From Blastomyces gilchristii SLH14081 (Eukaryota > Ascomycota > Eurotiomycetes > Onygenales > Ajellomycetaceae), in NCBI RefSeq assembly GCF_000003855.2, contig NW_003101680.1, forward strand, positions 6,182,613 to 6,246,612: a stretch of DNA of 64,000 nucleotides, in the 5' to 3' direction. Shown here in pieces: positions 26,155 through 38,160 of this stretch. Position numbers and translations under genes: made by a program. The notes beneath the pieces were generated by a model. It saw only the letters and a program-made list of their open reading frames with translations. It made no database searches and was not told the origin of the DNA. Position 1 is the first letter of the stretch. The number at the start of each line of letters is the position of its first letter.

Positions 26155-26716
26155 TGAATGCTGCTTGAGTTATATACAGGCCTGTGCAGGTATGATCATG
26201 GTACTCTTGAGTGATGTGATGTATGTGAATCTATATGTCTATCTATCTTTGTTAGCAAGCTATTTGCTTGCTCTGCAAGGAAAAACTTTGCACAGAGTCA
26301 GCTTAGAGCACTAACAGGCACAGGTTTGACTTTTGATCCATGAAGACATGAGCATGAGTATAAGATTATATTGTCTCCTCATCAGGGTAGCAGGCACTGT
26401 TAGAAGACATCCCTGATGTTGAAGGCATGCAAGTCATTGTTTCACTCAGAGAAGAAATTGAAGTGCTAATGAAATATAGTCATATTTTTGAAATCAATCA
26501 TTTTGCACTCATGTCATTGAGAGCAACCACTTCTGCCTTTGTCACTGTCATGTTAACAGGAAGCTAACTGATGTATATATCCATCATATAAATGTATTCT
26601 TTCAATATTCACTTAACTAATAAATACCATTCTAGTTTATAGCTCACAGAGAATGTGCATGAGAATTATCACATTATGCATTACCATTTATATTAGCTTA
26701 TTAAAGCAGAGTAACC

Positions 26717-27370
26717 TCAAAGGTTGATGAACTCATAGCAGAAGTCATATCTTAATCCCTTCATATCTCCTGGAACAATGTTACCCATTGAAGTTTCCAT
26801 CACAATGATAACCACCTTCTGCCGTATCCTGGATAGGCGTCCGATGCATCCGAGGGAACCTGAAATCCTAATATGAGGCATATATAGAACCTCCGATACC
26901 TGGCAGAATCCCAATGACACATTATATCGTGAGAATATAGGCAGTATAAACTTCAATGGCTCTTGGAAAACATGTATTGAGTGCAGAATAGTTCGATGAA
27001 GTTCTTCAGTATGAGGAACTGACTGGTGTCTCATCATGTACATGTCCATGTACATGTACAATCAAGCTCATCAAACCCTTTTCAGGAAGAAATGGCAGAG
27101 GCCTTCCTACGTTCACAGCAAACATTTCTTTCCCCCATCCATTGATTTGGGATGCTTCGTTATGTCTGTCCCCAATGTGTGCTCTACTACCCTAATTCCA
27201 TTATCCTGTAGGATGCCTATAGGATAAGTACATTGTCGTACCTCTGTCAAATACCCAACATTAGACCCATCATCGGGAGAAGACGCAAAAGCAGCCGAAA
27301 GATGGATCTTGTGAATCTTGCACCTACTAGCAACAAACATTGTTTCATATGAGGCTTCATCAGCAATCAA
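26717..27370 (-). CDS. Possible hypothetical gene or gene remnant, two ORF pieces
   Basis: Two minus-strand open pieces, 27370-27113 and 27061-26717, encode ordinary-looking, not low-complexity, protein. The first has MIADEASYETMF and the second EPLKFILPIF and GSLGCIGRLSRIRQ. No convincing splice pair joining them was found and no family was recognised. It may be a decayed gene at the island margin or chance ORFs. Confidence 0.2.
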
Positions 27371-29485
27371 TCAGAACGCACCAAGCAGCGTAAATTAGTG
27401 GCGCGAAAGGTCTTGGATAGTCTTTCACAATATCTGTCAGTTCAACTTCAGGCCGAAATGAAGTCAATATATGATAAGCCTGTGTGCTAGGGCAGGCGAA
27501 AGCTCTCTCCGATTTAGTAATAACTATCACACTCGACTCAATTTATAAAAACTGCGAGTTCGTCTCTAACTTGAGGTGATTCCTGTTCATTGCTTTTTTC
27601 CAGCCTATGCCCTGAACACTTTGAGTGGTTAAAATATGCTTAAACGTCAGGTGGAGACGCCCCGCGCTGATAGGTTGGATAAACTTACCATCCGTGGGGA
27701 CTAATTATAATTAGTGATGAGACGAAGGATGAGATATTTAATCTAACAATACAGCTTGGCCAGCATGAGTTGTTTCCTACTTTTGAAGTCCTCGCTGCAG
27801 TCCACGAGCCAAGAGAGGTTGCCACAGCTCTCCTAAAAACTCCTCAGCTGCTGGAAAAGCCCGTTTGGCTTCGAAGAGCAACGATGCAACCTCAAAGTTC
27901 GTCTCCAACATAACAACTTTCCTGTGGACCACCTGGATATCAGATTGATAGTCGCCCTGACACTTCACGCACAGGTATATATATATATAGTATTGACAAC
28001 GACTCCGCCCGTTGTGGGAGAGTAGTTGATGCCCAAGTGCGTGGTCTACCCTTTCCTACCCCCTATTCGGGCACGCCTTTTGCTCAGTCTTTCGACGGGC
28101 TGTGTATGCTTAAACACCTGTGATGAAGCTAACAGTTGTAAAGCATTTGAATTGACATACGCCACCAAAGGAACGGGATATTAGGAGAATATTCAATCCT
28201 CATCAGTGTGCCAGGAGGCGAGTACATGACGCTTGATAGCAAGACACAGAGGCCCTCATCCCTTCCTTGAGGCGGAACCCCCATCCGCTTGCTACTATCC
28301 TTTAGAGGCCGGAAGGATAGGCATGAAGCCCAACGGCTATAGCTCAGTGTTCCCATCAATCGCAAAACCACAGCCACAGCTGCGGAAACTCTTTGCGCAT
28401 CAGGGAGCGTTGGGAGAGGATGTTCTAGTGCTCTAGACCGTAACTACAGGAGACAGATAGGAACAGGAATTTGCTCCATCAAACATAACGATGGGTCGGT
28501 GGACCTCCGCGGAATATATAAGGCAGAAATAAAACCTTATAAACATCGAACTTTGGCCGCTACGGTGGGATTTTTGTGTGTACTGCAGAGTTGCAATCCT
28601 GCTCCTGCAATTGCGTGCTGCTCGCTCAGCTGATATCTGATAGCACTTCCTGTGGTTTTGGTCAGTCGATGGTTTGAACCCGCCTGGAGCTCATGTTGCC
28701 TATTTCTAGCTAATATAAGAAAGAATGCATGCAACATATACCTAGGAAGCTCAGTAATATGCAAGAGTGCGAGGTTTGTTCCAGCAAGTCACTCTGGCTT
28801 CGTTTCTGTTGTCCTTTGAGACGTTCAGATTAGATCCTGCATAGTACCTTCAGTTCAGCAAGCTTACTGATTGCAAAACGTCCCTCGCAGAAAACCTTTT
28901 TTTGATAAGCCGTGTGATGCGGGCTTGAACCCGTCTGTTATTCCTCCAAATCGTTTTGCGTGGAATGAATGAATGGAATCATTAAGATTTTAAACTTTGG
29001 AATTCCATATTTCGCCATTGCCGAAGTTGGCTATCTTTTTTCTGACTACTATATATAGGTTTCGGCGCCCCTCCGCATCTATTCCACACCCGTTGTTCGA
29101 TTGACTATCGCCTCATGGCCGAACGGGCATTCAAGCTTTTGTTCGAATGGTCTGGATACCTGGGTAGGTATCTACCTGTTTAGGTTTATCTAGCCAAGCT
29201 ACATTAGGTAGTTATTCCACGGATTGTTGCGGAAACTCAGAAGCTATCTACTCCCTTTATGCTGAAAGCTTGATGAAATTTCAAAGTAATAATGATGTTT
29301 CTTATTTGGCTTCTTTTTGAGGATCAGTAAGGACAAGGCCAATATTCCATTACAACAGCTTCGACATCAAGCACTCCGGCAGGCTTTTGCACGAGTCTCC
29401 TCATTCATAACTACACCCAGACACTGTATCTAATAGGAAAAAACACACTTAATTTCATTCATATATTTCAAAACTCCTCGCCACA

Positions 29486-30058
29486 ATGGGGTATGCCAAC
29501 TGGATTAACTTGCATTTAACAAACGGTCTTGAAGGGCCACTCGCAGTTCAGAATTCTCAGCTGTTGCAGTATGTAATATCCTACATTTCCTTGCAGCACA
29601 ATACAATCGCTTGAAGGGAAAAGCCGTATATATATATAGAACCCCCTCCCCAGAGGAAGCTAGAGGGAGCAAGATATGCGTCGAACCGAGCTAACTCAAT
29701 GGCTCTTCCCCATTTCCCCCTTCTCGCACCATACAGCGGGAAATTCTACACCAACGACAACAAGGACGAAGAAATCACGCCCGACCAAGTCGACGAGATC
29801 GTGATCCCCGAGTCCGGCTCGGGCGATATATACAGCTGCGGCAGACAAGGTGCGCCAGCCGGCACGCAGGGTTCCGTCGACCTGATCGATAAAGACACCC
29901 TGCAGAAAATCTGCACCATCAATTGGTCCAGCCCCTTTGGCGGCGGTAGCAATTATATCAGTGCCTCGGACGTCGATAGGCACTATATGGTCGGGGTCCC
30001 TGCCGTCAGCGCGAATCGGCCTGTTGGCTTTGTTGATATCAGCGTCGCGGAGTTGTAG
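29486..30058 (+). CDS. Aegerolysin-family protein
   Basis: Two exons, 29486-29568 and 29737-30058, give 134 residues. Intron 1 (168 bp) starts GTATGT, has CTAAC about 45 bp before its end and closes with ACAG. The ATG at 29486 sits in CACAATGG. The first exon supplies the usual aegerolysin opening (tryptophan at residue 6, then a beta strand). The second exon begins at the family motif GKFY and continues with a DKD/EITPD-like stretch, the YSCGR motif (about residue 60) and a glycine-rich INWSSPFGGG stretch. Family members are small acidic beta-sandwich proteins that bind particular membrane lipids, and some form pores with a separate MACPF partner; no such partner is visible here. An ATG at 29699 lies inside the intron and is an unlikely start. 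No signal peptide is present, as usual for the family. Confidence 0.85.
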
Positions 30059-30519
30059 AGGTAGGTGATTGTGGGTCTGATTGGGTTGGATGTAGTTATT
30101 CCGAAAGGAAGAAAGGGGTGCTTGACCTTCGCTCTTTGAAAAAGAAAGAAATGAATGTATTAATATTCGGGGAAAGGAATGTGGTCGAAGAAAGTATTCA
30201 TAGCACTCTTCTTGGGCGCATCGTCGCGGGAAGTTTTGGACGGTTATCAGTGAATAATCCCTGTACGTATGTAAATCAGCCAAGCGAGAGCTAAAAGTAA
30301 ATTAATTTCGTCACTTTATGAAGTTATCCTTGCATTATCTTCTCTACTTCCACCGTCGAGTTATGAGCGCAGTAGCTGTCATTCCGAGCAGCGAAGCTGT
30401 ATATTACAAGAGACAAAAGAGGTGCGAACATCTTGAATCCACAAAAAGAATAATTAATATTTTATTTCGTCGAATTAGTTACATTAAATCATCCCATTCC
30501 CATAACATAAAAATAAGCA
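30059..30519. other. Convergent intergenic region
   Basis: This holds the 3' ends of the aegerolysin gene (+) and the membrane protein gene (-). Nothing gene-like was seen. Confidence 0.6.
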
Positions 30520-32595
30520 TCACATGTATAACTTGCTCCTATCCGCCACGTTTCTCCTCGTAACCAGCCCAATATGTCCCACCTGCTCGCCGGGGAGCGA
30601 ATCACCAATCAGCCCAGGGATTTCCTTCAACCCCTCACTTTCATCCAAGTCTTTATTACAACCGACGAGGTCAGGGCGTCCACGAATATCCTCCACGCGG
30701 TCCGCGCCAAACCGGAAGAAACTGTATCCATCCAGTGTCTCTGCCCAGCGCCGCCTAAACCCATATGTGACACCAAGCACCAGACAACCCAAAGCCCAAA
30801 TGCAGAAAAGGACAATGGGGATGAGAGCTGGGACAGTACTAGGACCAAGAATCTTGCCCGGTTTCGAAGCCTTCAGGGTTTCATGCTCGTATGCCCCGTC
30901 AAGATTCTGCAGGCCATCGTACATCAGCTGCAAGGCTTCAACACTAAATGCACGAATGACAGCCTCCAGTATCTTCTGCGCTTGGAGGAAGTATGTATAG
31001 CGAGAGTCGTTGGAGTATGATTCCGGTGGAGGTGAGTTCGTGGATTTAAATAGCTGGTCGTATATCTCGCCATCGGGGACAAGGGTAACTAGCAGGTTCG
31101 ACACTTCGGTACCGAAGGGATTGGAACTGTAAAGACTTGCTGTGCCATTGTTGGGTACGGCGGGAACGGGGACGAAGGAGTGGAAGGAAGAATAAGCCGG
31201 ATCGAGGACGGCAGTGCCCGCTTCGGAGAAAAAACTGCATCGGACGCCGACTGGGGGGGCTTGTTCGATGACATCGCTAATATTGTTACCATGTATGTCG
31301 AAATGTTCTATTGGGTTCTTTGATCCGCGTGGTCTCGCGTCAAAGAAAGCATTGTTACACTGATAGGTCCCGTTCTCTGCTTTAACCAACGGGCTGCCCA
31401 ATCCCGAAACTGGTGAAGTGATCGTGTTATTGAAATTGATTGGAGCACTTTCCTCGTAGGTAGCTTTGTACCGTACCTGCCACATGGCATATTCGAAAAT
31501 ATTAGTATTCTGGGGATCTTCGTGGTGCTCCCTGGTTGTGTTCCACGCTGTGGCAGTCTCCAGGTATGATAACAGATTGAAAGTATCTGAACTATACGCC
31601 AACACTCTACTAGAATTCCTGCCCACAAGGGCAAAATCAGACGCAGACTCTACCACAGAGCAATTGTACCCTAATCGGAGCCCCCACGCACTTCCACGAA
31701 CTGGATACTGTCCTTGAGGGGCAAGGAAAAGCTCCGGAGCAAATTCGTTGACTGGGAGGGTGTTAGGCAAAGTCTCCAGATAAGAGTATTCGCTGCGATC
31801 CAGGTATCGTGGGGTGTAGATCACTCCAGCCCCTGGCAGGGTTGGAGGAGCGCTGGCTTGTAGGAGGGGACGACCACGCCGGTATACCTGGCCTGGGCCC
31901 CGGATGTCAAAGTTCTCCATTGTGTACCCAATTACCTTCGCAGGATTGTCTGTCCGAACAAATCCATCAAACAGTTCCATGCTCAGACCCGAAATTGGCA
32001 GTGCGATTGTCACCATGAGGCTTATGAAACTCAGCAGGTACCATAACCGTTGCACGACACTTCTCCTCTGGCGAATTGACATCTGTAAGCATTCCATCCA
32101 TCCCGAAAAGCCGGACCAGGACTGCCCACTATGCACGAGAAGGACCATGGCATCCTTGACCTGCCAATGCCGGTCCTGAAGCATGGTAGCCTCAACGCCA
32201 GCCAGTCCGTACTTGGAGATACCCAGGCCAAAGACACCGAGAATAAACCACGAATAGTAGACCCAGAGAGCATTGCGGTGACCATATCGATTGGATGCCG
32301 CATTTTTTGATATTAAAAACCACTCTATCAAGCAGAAGTAGGCCGTGATTCCTAGTGGCACAATCACTAGCAGGAGAGACCTTCGCCAGTATCTTTGGAG
32401 AGGGTACCCAGACGGAGACTCTTTAGATTCTCCCACCCCATCGCTGCTATCGTTCTTGTGTTCGGTACTCGCGTCAAGGAGTATGTCCGTCTCCGAAACA
32501 ACGGGGCCGTCTTTCCACCCTGGCCCACGTTGATTGTGAACGGGCTCGGAAGTTTCGCCAGGGGAACTAGATCCTGGCGTGATGGTTGTAGCCAT
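30520..32595 (-). CDS. Conserved fungal membrane protein of unknown function, 691 aa
   Basis: A single uninterrupted exon. The N-terminal 70 residues are polar and probably cytosolic. Hydrophobic segments lie at about 73-95, 109-128 and 184-204, followed by a roughly 380-residue region with many N-glycosylation sequons (for example NCS, NSS, NTT, NNT, NGT, NIS, NDS). A fourth segment at about 589-611 is followed by RRRW and a polar tail of about 80 residues. The sequon-rich loop between segments 3 and 4 is therefore probably lumenal or extracellular. The layout is common among large uncharacterised fungal membrane proteins. No transporter or enzyme motif was recognised, so no function is proposed. 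It is convergent with the aegerolysin gene. Confidence 0.88.
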   Translation of the reverse strand: MATTITPGSSSPGETSEPVHNQRGPGWKDGPVVSETDILLDASTEHKNDSSDGVGESKESPSGYPLQRYWRRSLLLVIVPLGITAYFCLIEWFLISKNAASNRYGHRNALWVYYSWFILGVFGLGISKYGLAGVEATMLQDRHWQVKDAMVLLVHSGQSWSGFSGWMECLQMSIRQRRSVVQRLWYLLSFISLMVTIALPISGLSMELFDGFVRTDNPAKVIGYTMENFDIRGPGQVYRRGRPLLQASAPPTLPGAGVIYTPRYLDRSEYSYLETLPNTLPVNEFAPELFLAPQGQYPVRGSAWGLRLGYNCSVVESASDFALVGRNSSRVLAYSSDTFNLLSYLETATAWNTTREHHEDPQNTNIFEYAMWQVRYKATYEESAPINFNNTITSPVSGLGSPLVKAENGTYQCNNAFFDARPRGSKNPIEHFDIHGNNISDVIEQAPPVGVRCSFFSEAGTAVLDPAYSSFHSFVPVPAVPNNGTASLYSSNPFGTEVSNLLVTLVPDGEIYDQLFKSTNSPPPESYSNDSRYTYFLQAQKILEAVIRAFSVEALQLMYDGLQNLDGAYEHETLKASKPGKILGPSTVPALIPIVLFCIWALGCLVLGVTYGFRRRWAETLDGYSFFRFGADRVEDIRGRPDLVGCNKDLDESEGLKEIPGLIGDSLPGEQVGHIGLVTRRNVADRSKLYM

Positions 32596-33885
32596 CGAGA
32601 TTGGTCGAGGCCAGTAAACGGAGGCTCAGCACGGAGTACGGAGAAGGCAGGACTAGACTTGACAGACACATAGGTAGAGATAAGAATGGCTTTTTGGTTA
32701 GCGGAACGCATTCACCTCCCATCCCGACGCTGGGAGTGAGGGAGAGACCCGTATATAAAAATTAAAATTTAAAAAAAAAAAAAAAAGAAAAGAAAGAAAC
32801 TTAGAAACAACCCCTTCCAGCAGCTCGATGCAGCCCCCACCCCCCCATCTCCTTTTTCATGGACGTGTTGGTCATCTTCCCAAGCTACTGCAGCCCAGAC
32901 CTGAAGGAGGGGGAAACGAAGCGCCGCTATCTAGCGTATTTCTTTTCTGGCCCCCAGCTCTGAGCAAGCACACCTCTGCTGGACAAGATTCCTCGTGCAG
33001 CAATTGGCCAAGCCAAGGGTGTAAGGCGGAGACACCGAGAGCGCTCTGTGGTGCTTCGCTGAGAAAGTTGAGGCCAGCCTTGCCGAACTGGTTGCAGGAG
33101 AGGAGCTCCCTCAGCCTCAAGCGTCAGGACCGTCCCGCCCGGCCAAACTTTAACCTTAGGGTTATTTTTGGAGAACCTCCGTGTTTGTTTTTCATTTTTT
33201 CCCCCGCCAGGATGGAAGTCATCGAGGGCAGAGAGGGGGGGTTGTTCATGGCTGGCAGGTTTCCATCCAAGTGCTCATCTCCCCCTGAGAGCCGCAAAAT
33301 CCCTCGAAAAAGGAGACAAAGGAGAGGATCAGACTTTTAGCGCGACGTGGCTTTTGGAGCCAAAACAGGCCCAAGCACCATACCTTCTCCATCTTGGCAA
33401 AAACATATCGGGATTCGTGGGCCAACGGGGGGGAAAGGGGGAAAAAAAAGGTAAAGGAAAATGTAAATGACCAAAAATAGAAGACAGTTAATGTAGTTCC
33501 TCTCTCCCCTCCTAGAGGTCGGTCGACTGGTTGGGATACCAAGATGGCAAGTAGTAGAATAATAAATAGCACATTGAAATCCATGGGGCGGATGAACATA
33601 ATAAAAAATAGAAATAGAAGAAATAAAAAAACTAAACCAACAAGAAGTGATTATGATATGTGTAGATATTTTTTATTTCTTATTTACTCAAGTCACTAAA
33701 AGAAAATATTAATATGATAATTAGATTTCTTTACCCTATTATACTTTATACTATACTTCTTCAAGAGTTCTTCTCCTCCCATCTTTCAATTCTTCTTTGC
33801 TGCACAGCAAATCTTTTTTTAGATGTGTGTGAATGTGTGAATGTGTACTCCTCATGTCAGCTGTAGCTCTCTCTCTCTTCTCTAT

Positions 33886-33924
<39 letters not shown>

Positions 33925-35343
33925 GACACTAGGAATGGAAATGGAAACTCGACCATAGCACCTAAACTAAAAGCAAATAATATAATAACGGAGAAATGGG
34001 GGAAAAATGCAAACGAAGAACGGCAGGTAAAGAAACAGCGAGACGGGAGGGAATTGGAGACAAGAAGACTCGGAAGATGAAACAAGGGGGAAAAATATAA
34101 TTGAATAACAGCATAGGAGATAAAGGAGACAATGGGGAAAAAAACCAAAAAGAAAAACTTCCGACGAGGAAAGGAAAGGGAAAGGAAAGTGATAATATTT
34201 CCACTTCCACACAACAGTTATTCCCATCAACGGCACTTCACGATGATGGTGATGTTAAATGAAACCCATTAAGTTAGCTAGCCAGTCCAGAGCTTTGGCC
34301 CCCTCCCTATTGTTCACGTTCATATATATATACAAAGGAAAACGTGTTCTCGTGTTTAAGCAAAAATCGACGACCGGGAAGGATGTTTGTTTGGTTGTGG
34401 TGGTAATTGGTGAGCTTCTCCAAATGAACTAACTATTCTTCGTTCGAGATAAGCTGGCAGTAAGGGGAGGGGGGATTTGGATTCGGCTTGGTCTAACTGA
34501 CAATTACCCATGGTCCCTATAATCGACACATAGGTATAGATGGTAGAGGTAGCAGCAAAATGCCTGCATCCTATAAACCCGACAGAGTTCGTTGATGCTG
34601 GCGCGTTGCAGAGCATGAAACATAACGCCTCCAGTAGAAGAGCAGAGCGAATTGCCGCGGCCAAAGACCGGTGGGAAAACAGGATTGTGGTATGGAAATG
34701 GGAGAAAGAACACAGATCTATTATTAAGCAGGAAAAAAAAGTAAAAATATGGTTGCAAAAAAGTCGGTTTTGGGGGATTTCACAAAAGGAGACATTTCGC
34801 GTTCGCTTAGTGAGGACGGAATTGTGTACGTGGTTAGGACAAGGGAGGGCCGTAAACACGCAGGAACAGGAGAGGGTAGACATTTTGAGAGAGCCGAAGG
34901 AGGGTCAGATAGCTAGGAGAGCAAAAGCGGACAAAAATTATATTAAGAACCAAAAAAGAGAAAGAAAAAATGATATTTGATACGAAACTCCGGAAATCAA
35001 TCGATCAAAGAGCTTAACGTGGAAAATATAAGAGTGTGGTTGTAGCAGAGTTTAAAAGGGAAAAAGAGGAAAAAGGAAAAATGAGGATTGAAAAATTAGT
35101 ACAAACGAAATGAAAAAACTCCATCGTGGCCCATTGTCGTAAGTGGGCGTAGCTATGCAATTAATCAATCCAGCAGGAGCCGAGAAAAGCTGTAGATACA
35201 GACAGGTGGAATACCAATGGCATTTAAAATGACTCCATCGGCTAGAAATGGAAGGGGTGAGATTAATTAAATGAGACCGCGGGCAAGGTTGAGGTAGAGG
35301 AGCCCGAGGGCAGCGGATGTCGATGTTATGTGGTGTGTGCATT
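32596..35343. other. Intergenic region with homopolymer tracts
   Basis: The region upstream of the membrane protein gene and downstream of casein kinase I. It holds a 16-A run at 32771-32786 and a 36-A run at 33887-33922. Open frames such as 32828-33340 and 34540-34980 are of biased composition and lack family signals, so they are not called genes. Confidence 0.6.
33887..33922. repeat. Poly(A) tract, 36 nt
   Basis: An uninterrupted run of A on the plus strand, preceded by CTCTCTCTCTTCTCTATC. Confidence 0.95.
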
Positions 35344-36914
35344 TCAACCTATGAACGAGTTAATAATAAACACAAAAGGAAGTAGGGTAGACGGTTTAAA
35401 CATACCACAGCATAAAGCTTTCATGACCTTCTGTACAAAGGTTGGTTCCGGGTCTTGCGCGGGTCGCATTTGTGTCGAGTGCTGAGTATTCATGCCATGG
35501 GTACCGGGAGTGGGAATGCGGCCCGGGAGATGGGCATTGGAGTGTTGAAATTGAGCCTGAGTCGACGCAGCCGGTGTTGTCTCAAGACCCCCCGCCACTC
35601 CGTTTTGACGTTTGACTTGCGGCCCGCCGGAGGCGCTTTGCCGCTCGCGCGCTTTCCCCACTCCCTGTTTCGCGGGAGATGGGGGCGGGGGTTGCGCGGC
35701 GTTTAAACGGTCAGCTGTTACACCTGGTCTATGTGGGCCCCTAGGCGCTGGTACTCCATGAAGGTCACGGGCTGATGTGTTTGGAGCGTTGGTCGCATGG
35801 AGGTGATGTTGGGGAGGATACTGCTTGGCTGCTTCCCAGCCCCTTCCGCCATTTAATTTCATCCAGTCATACTCGCCGTCTTCTACCTCTCCGGTGTTCT
35901 TCAATGCCTGGGTGAAGAGGTCGCGCAGGTAATCATAATCAGGGGTATCTTCGAATCCCAGATTTCGGACGTAGGTCAAATATTTATTAAATTCCTCTGT
36001 TGAAGCTGTTGTCAGCATTGGCCACTTCCCACCAAAGAACACAATGTTAAGATGGTATATATATATTACGTACCAGGGTATCCATCACACAGATCTTTCA
36101 CTGCGGTAGTCTGTTTCTTCTCGCCAATCTTTTCGTATTTTTGTTTGTTGGTAGCGGCTTTTAGGCCCTGCCACGGCAAACCACCCCTTAGGAAGTACAT
36201 GAAAACATGGCCTAGGGCTTCAAGATCATCACGTCGTGACTGCTCTCGGCCGAGATGGGTGTTGATACTCATGTATCTTGCAGTACCCGAGAGTGACTTG
36301 CGTTCCCGGTAAGGAATATGTTGCTTGGTCTTGGGGTCTCTATATTGCTTCGCCATTCCGAAATCAACAACGTGGATGACGTTTGCCGCTTTGGAATTTG
36401 GTCTACCAATGAGGAAGTTGTCTGGTTTTATGTCTCTATAGATCAAGTTCTTTTCGTGTATCGTCTGCACCCTTGAAAGCTAAACGAGACGGGAAGAGTC
36501 AGTAGACGCCTCAGTGGTAAAGTAATGCAGTACGTACCATTTGTTTGGCCACCATAACCACTGTCTTTATCGAAAACCTTCGATTGCAGTGATCGAAGAG
36601 ATCCTCTAAGCTCGGTCCTAGGAGGTCGATAACAAGGATATTGTGAAGGCCCTCCTGGCCAAAGTAGTAGACATTAGGTATGCCAGCTATTCAGGTGATA
36701 GATAGAATCAGTAAAAGACGGCCATTTCCGAAACTGTGTATTCAATTTTGATCCACTTACGGCACCCAACAAGGACTTTGTACGTTCTATACTCATCTCG
36801 AAGCTGTGGAGCATCGCTTTTCCGAGGTTCCTGCAACCAAAATTCATTAGCACATGCTTCGGTTGAATATTGCATCCCACAAAACAATGGCGAGTATAAT
36901 GATAATAGTTCAAT

Positions 36915-36952
<38 letters not shown>

Positions 36953-37085
36953 CACATACAAACTTGATAGCAACCTGTTGGCTGTTCAGCAGGTTGGTGC
37001 CTTCGAAGATCACACCGAACGAGCCCTCGCCGATTTTTTTGCCCACACGGTAGTGGACACCGACGACATTTGACGAAGAGGTCAT
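35344..37085 (-). CDS. ckiA: Casein kinase I, plasma-membrane (Yck) type
   Basis: Six exons: 37085-36960, 36830-36761, 36686-36538, 36479-36074, 35996-35406 and 35348-35344, giving 448 residues. The kinase domain fills about residues 12-300: GEGSFG glycine loop at 19-24, Lys41, catalytic Asp131 in YRDIKPDN and Asp154 in [23 protein letters not shown] is the CK1 signature. The tail is proline- and glutamine-rich and ends KALCCG. A C-terminal cysteine pair is the palmitoylation site that holds yeast Yck1/2 at the plasma membrane, so the same is inferred here. The last exon carries only five bases. Intron 1 contains a 34-nt T run on the coding strand. CK1 of this type is essential in many fungi and affects morphogenesis and transporter turnover. 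Confidence 0.93.
36916..36949. repeat. Poly(A) tract inside casein kinase I intron 1
   Basis: 34 A on the plus strand, so a T run on the coding strand, lying between the 5' splice site at 36959 and the acceptor before 36830. Confidence 0.95.
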
Positions 37086-38085
37086 CACGACTTGCTGTGA
37101 CGACCGACAGGGCCTTGGGGCACAAATCGAGAAGGGGTTGTGTGTGAAGACAATATGGCGGTGGGAAAGGTTGGGTTGGGGATTGTTGAAAGGGCGGCTG
37201 CGGAGAGGTGGACGTTAATGGGCGCTAGACCGTGACGGGCTTGGCATGGGTGCTGAGGGTCAGTAGCAGGCGTTAGTCTACTAGGCCAAAAAATGAAATT
37301 GGACAGAAAATTTCGGAAACCACACGCCCAGAATAAGAAGAATTATAATTATTCAAGGGGACATATATTGCTTACACAGTCTCGTCAATAATAGGTCTTC
37401 GTAGGAGCAGTGATAGTTGTAGCAGTAGTAGTGGTAGTAGCAGTACGCTGTAGTAGCTGTAAGCAGCAGCGGAGGGCTCTCCCGAGGCTGGGTAACAGGA
37501 CCAACACGCCCCTAAAGCGGATGGCGCCTCGACTCGATCAAACTCAACACCCTTCTAGTAGGACGGAATAAAAGAGAGCACAGAAGCTTAAATCGGATAA
37601 GCCCCTTGTTTGGTGATATATGCCCGCTTGTTGTGTGGTTGGCGGCGGGAGGGAAAGAAGGAGGTAGGAGGTAGAGCCGAAGGATCTGGGTCGAACAAGG
37701 ACGACAGCAGGATTATGGGAAGGGCGAATTAAGGAGAGAGACAAAGGAGAGGCAAGGTGCACAGGAAGGGCGATAGAACGCACTTCTGCTGAGAATCGAA
37801 GTTGAATCTCGAAAACGAGGGAGGGAAGAGAGGGAGGTAGGAAAACGGGGAGAGGGAGACAAGAAAAGAGATGAAGAAGAGCGCTGGGGGAGGGAGTCGG
37901 GAGCGGGTTGCAGCGGCCAGAACGGGTCTAGCGGTAAATACTCGTACCGCGGACGAAAGCCGGTATCAATACCACCCTGTTGACCCGTGTGGTTGGCTGG
38001 CGCTGCTCTTGGCGTGTGGCTCAGTGACCACCCAGGACGCCTGATTACACAGCGTGACCGTCCAGCGCTGTCTCGGCCATTTCAT

Positions 38086-38160
38086 GCCTATTATTATTTT
38101 ACGGAGTATAAGCATAGTACGGATTAGCAGCTTATATTTTCCTACTCCGTAAATGATAAC
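38086..38160. repeat. Small inverted-repeat element with TACGGAGTA ends
   Basis: TACGGAGTA at 38100-38108 faces TACTCCGTA at 38143-38151. Similarity of the arms extends outward (ATTATTTTACGGAGTA against ATCATTTACGGAGTA in reverse complement) and inward (TATAAGC). This resembles a very short MITE-like foldback. Confidence 0.5.

Larger units (their letters stand above)
24040..29485. other. Gene-poor transition between AT-rich island and gene-rich block
   Basis: Base composition is intermediate and no confident gene was found. The region holds T-rich and A-rich runs near 24900-25110, paired GTACATGTAC palindromes at 25710 and 27050, an AG microsatellite at 26110-26149, and weak minus-strand ORF pieces at 26717-27370, 27777-27968 and 28129-28377. 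The last part (about 29000-29485) is the probable promoter of the aegerolysin gene. Confidence 0.6.

Noticed and set aside
28600..28690. Possible tRNA gene (GGTTTGAACCC resembling a B box)
   Set aside because: The T arm does not pair, no acceptor stem forms and no proper A box or anticodon arm is present. The similar GGCTTGAACCC at about 28920 fails in the same way.
32828..33599. Open frames of 170, 117 and 100 codons upstream of the membrane protein gene
   Set aside because: They overlap on both strands in biased sequence, with no splice-supported extension or recognised motif.
34356..34980. Open frames of 175 (-) and 146 (+) codons
   Set aside because: Mutually antisense and lysine/arginine- or phenylalanine/serine-biased; more likely part of the region downstream of casein kinase I.
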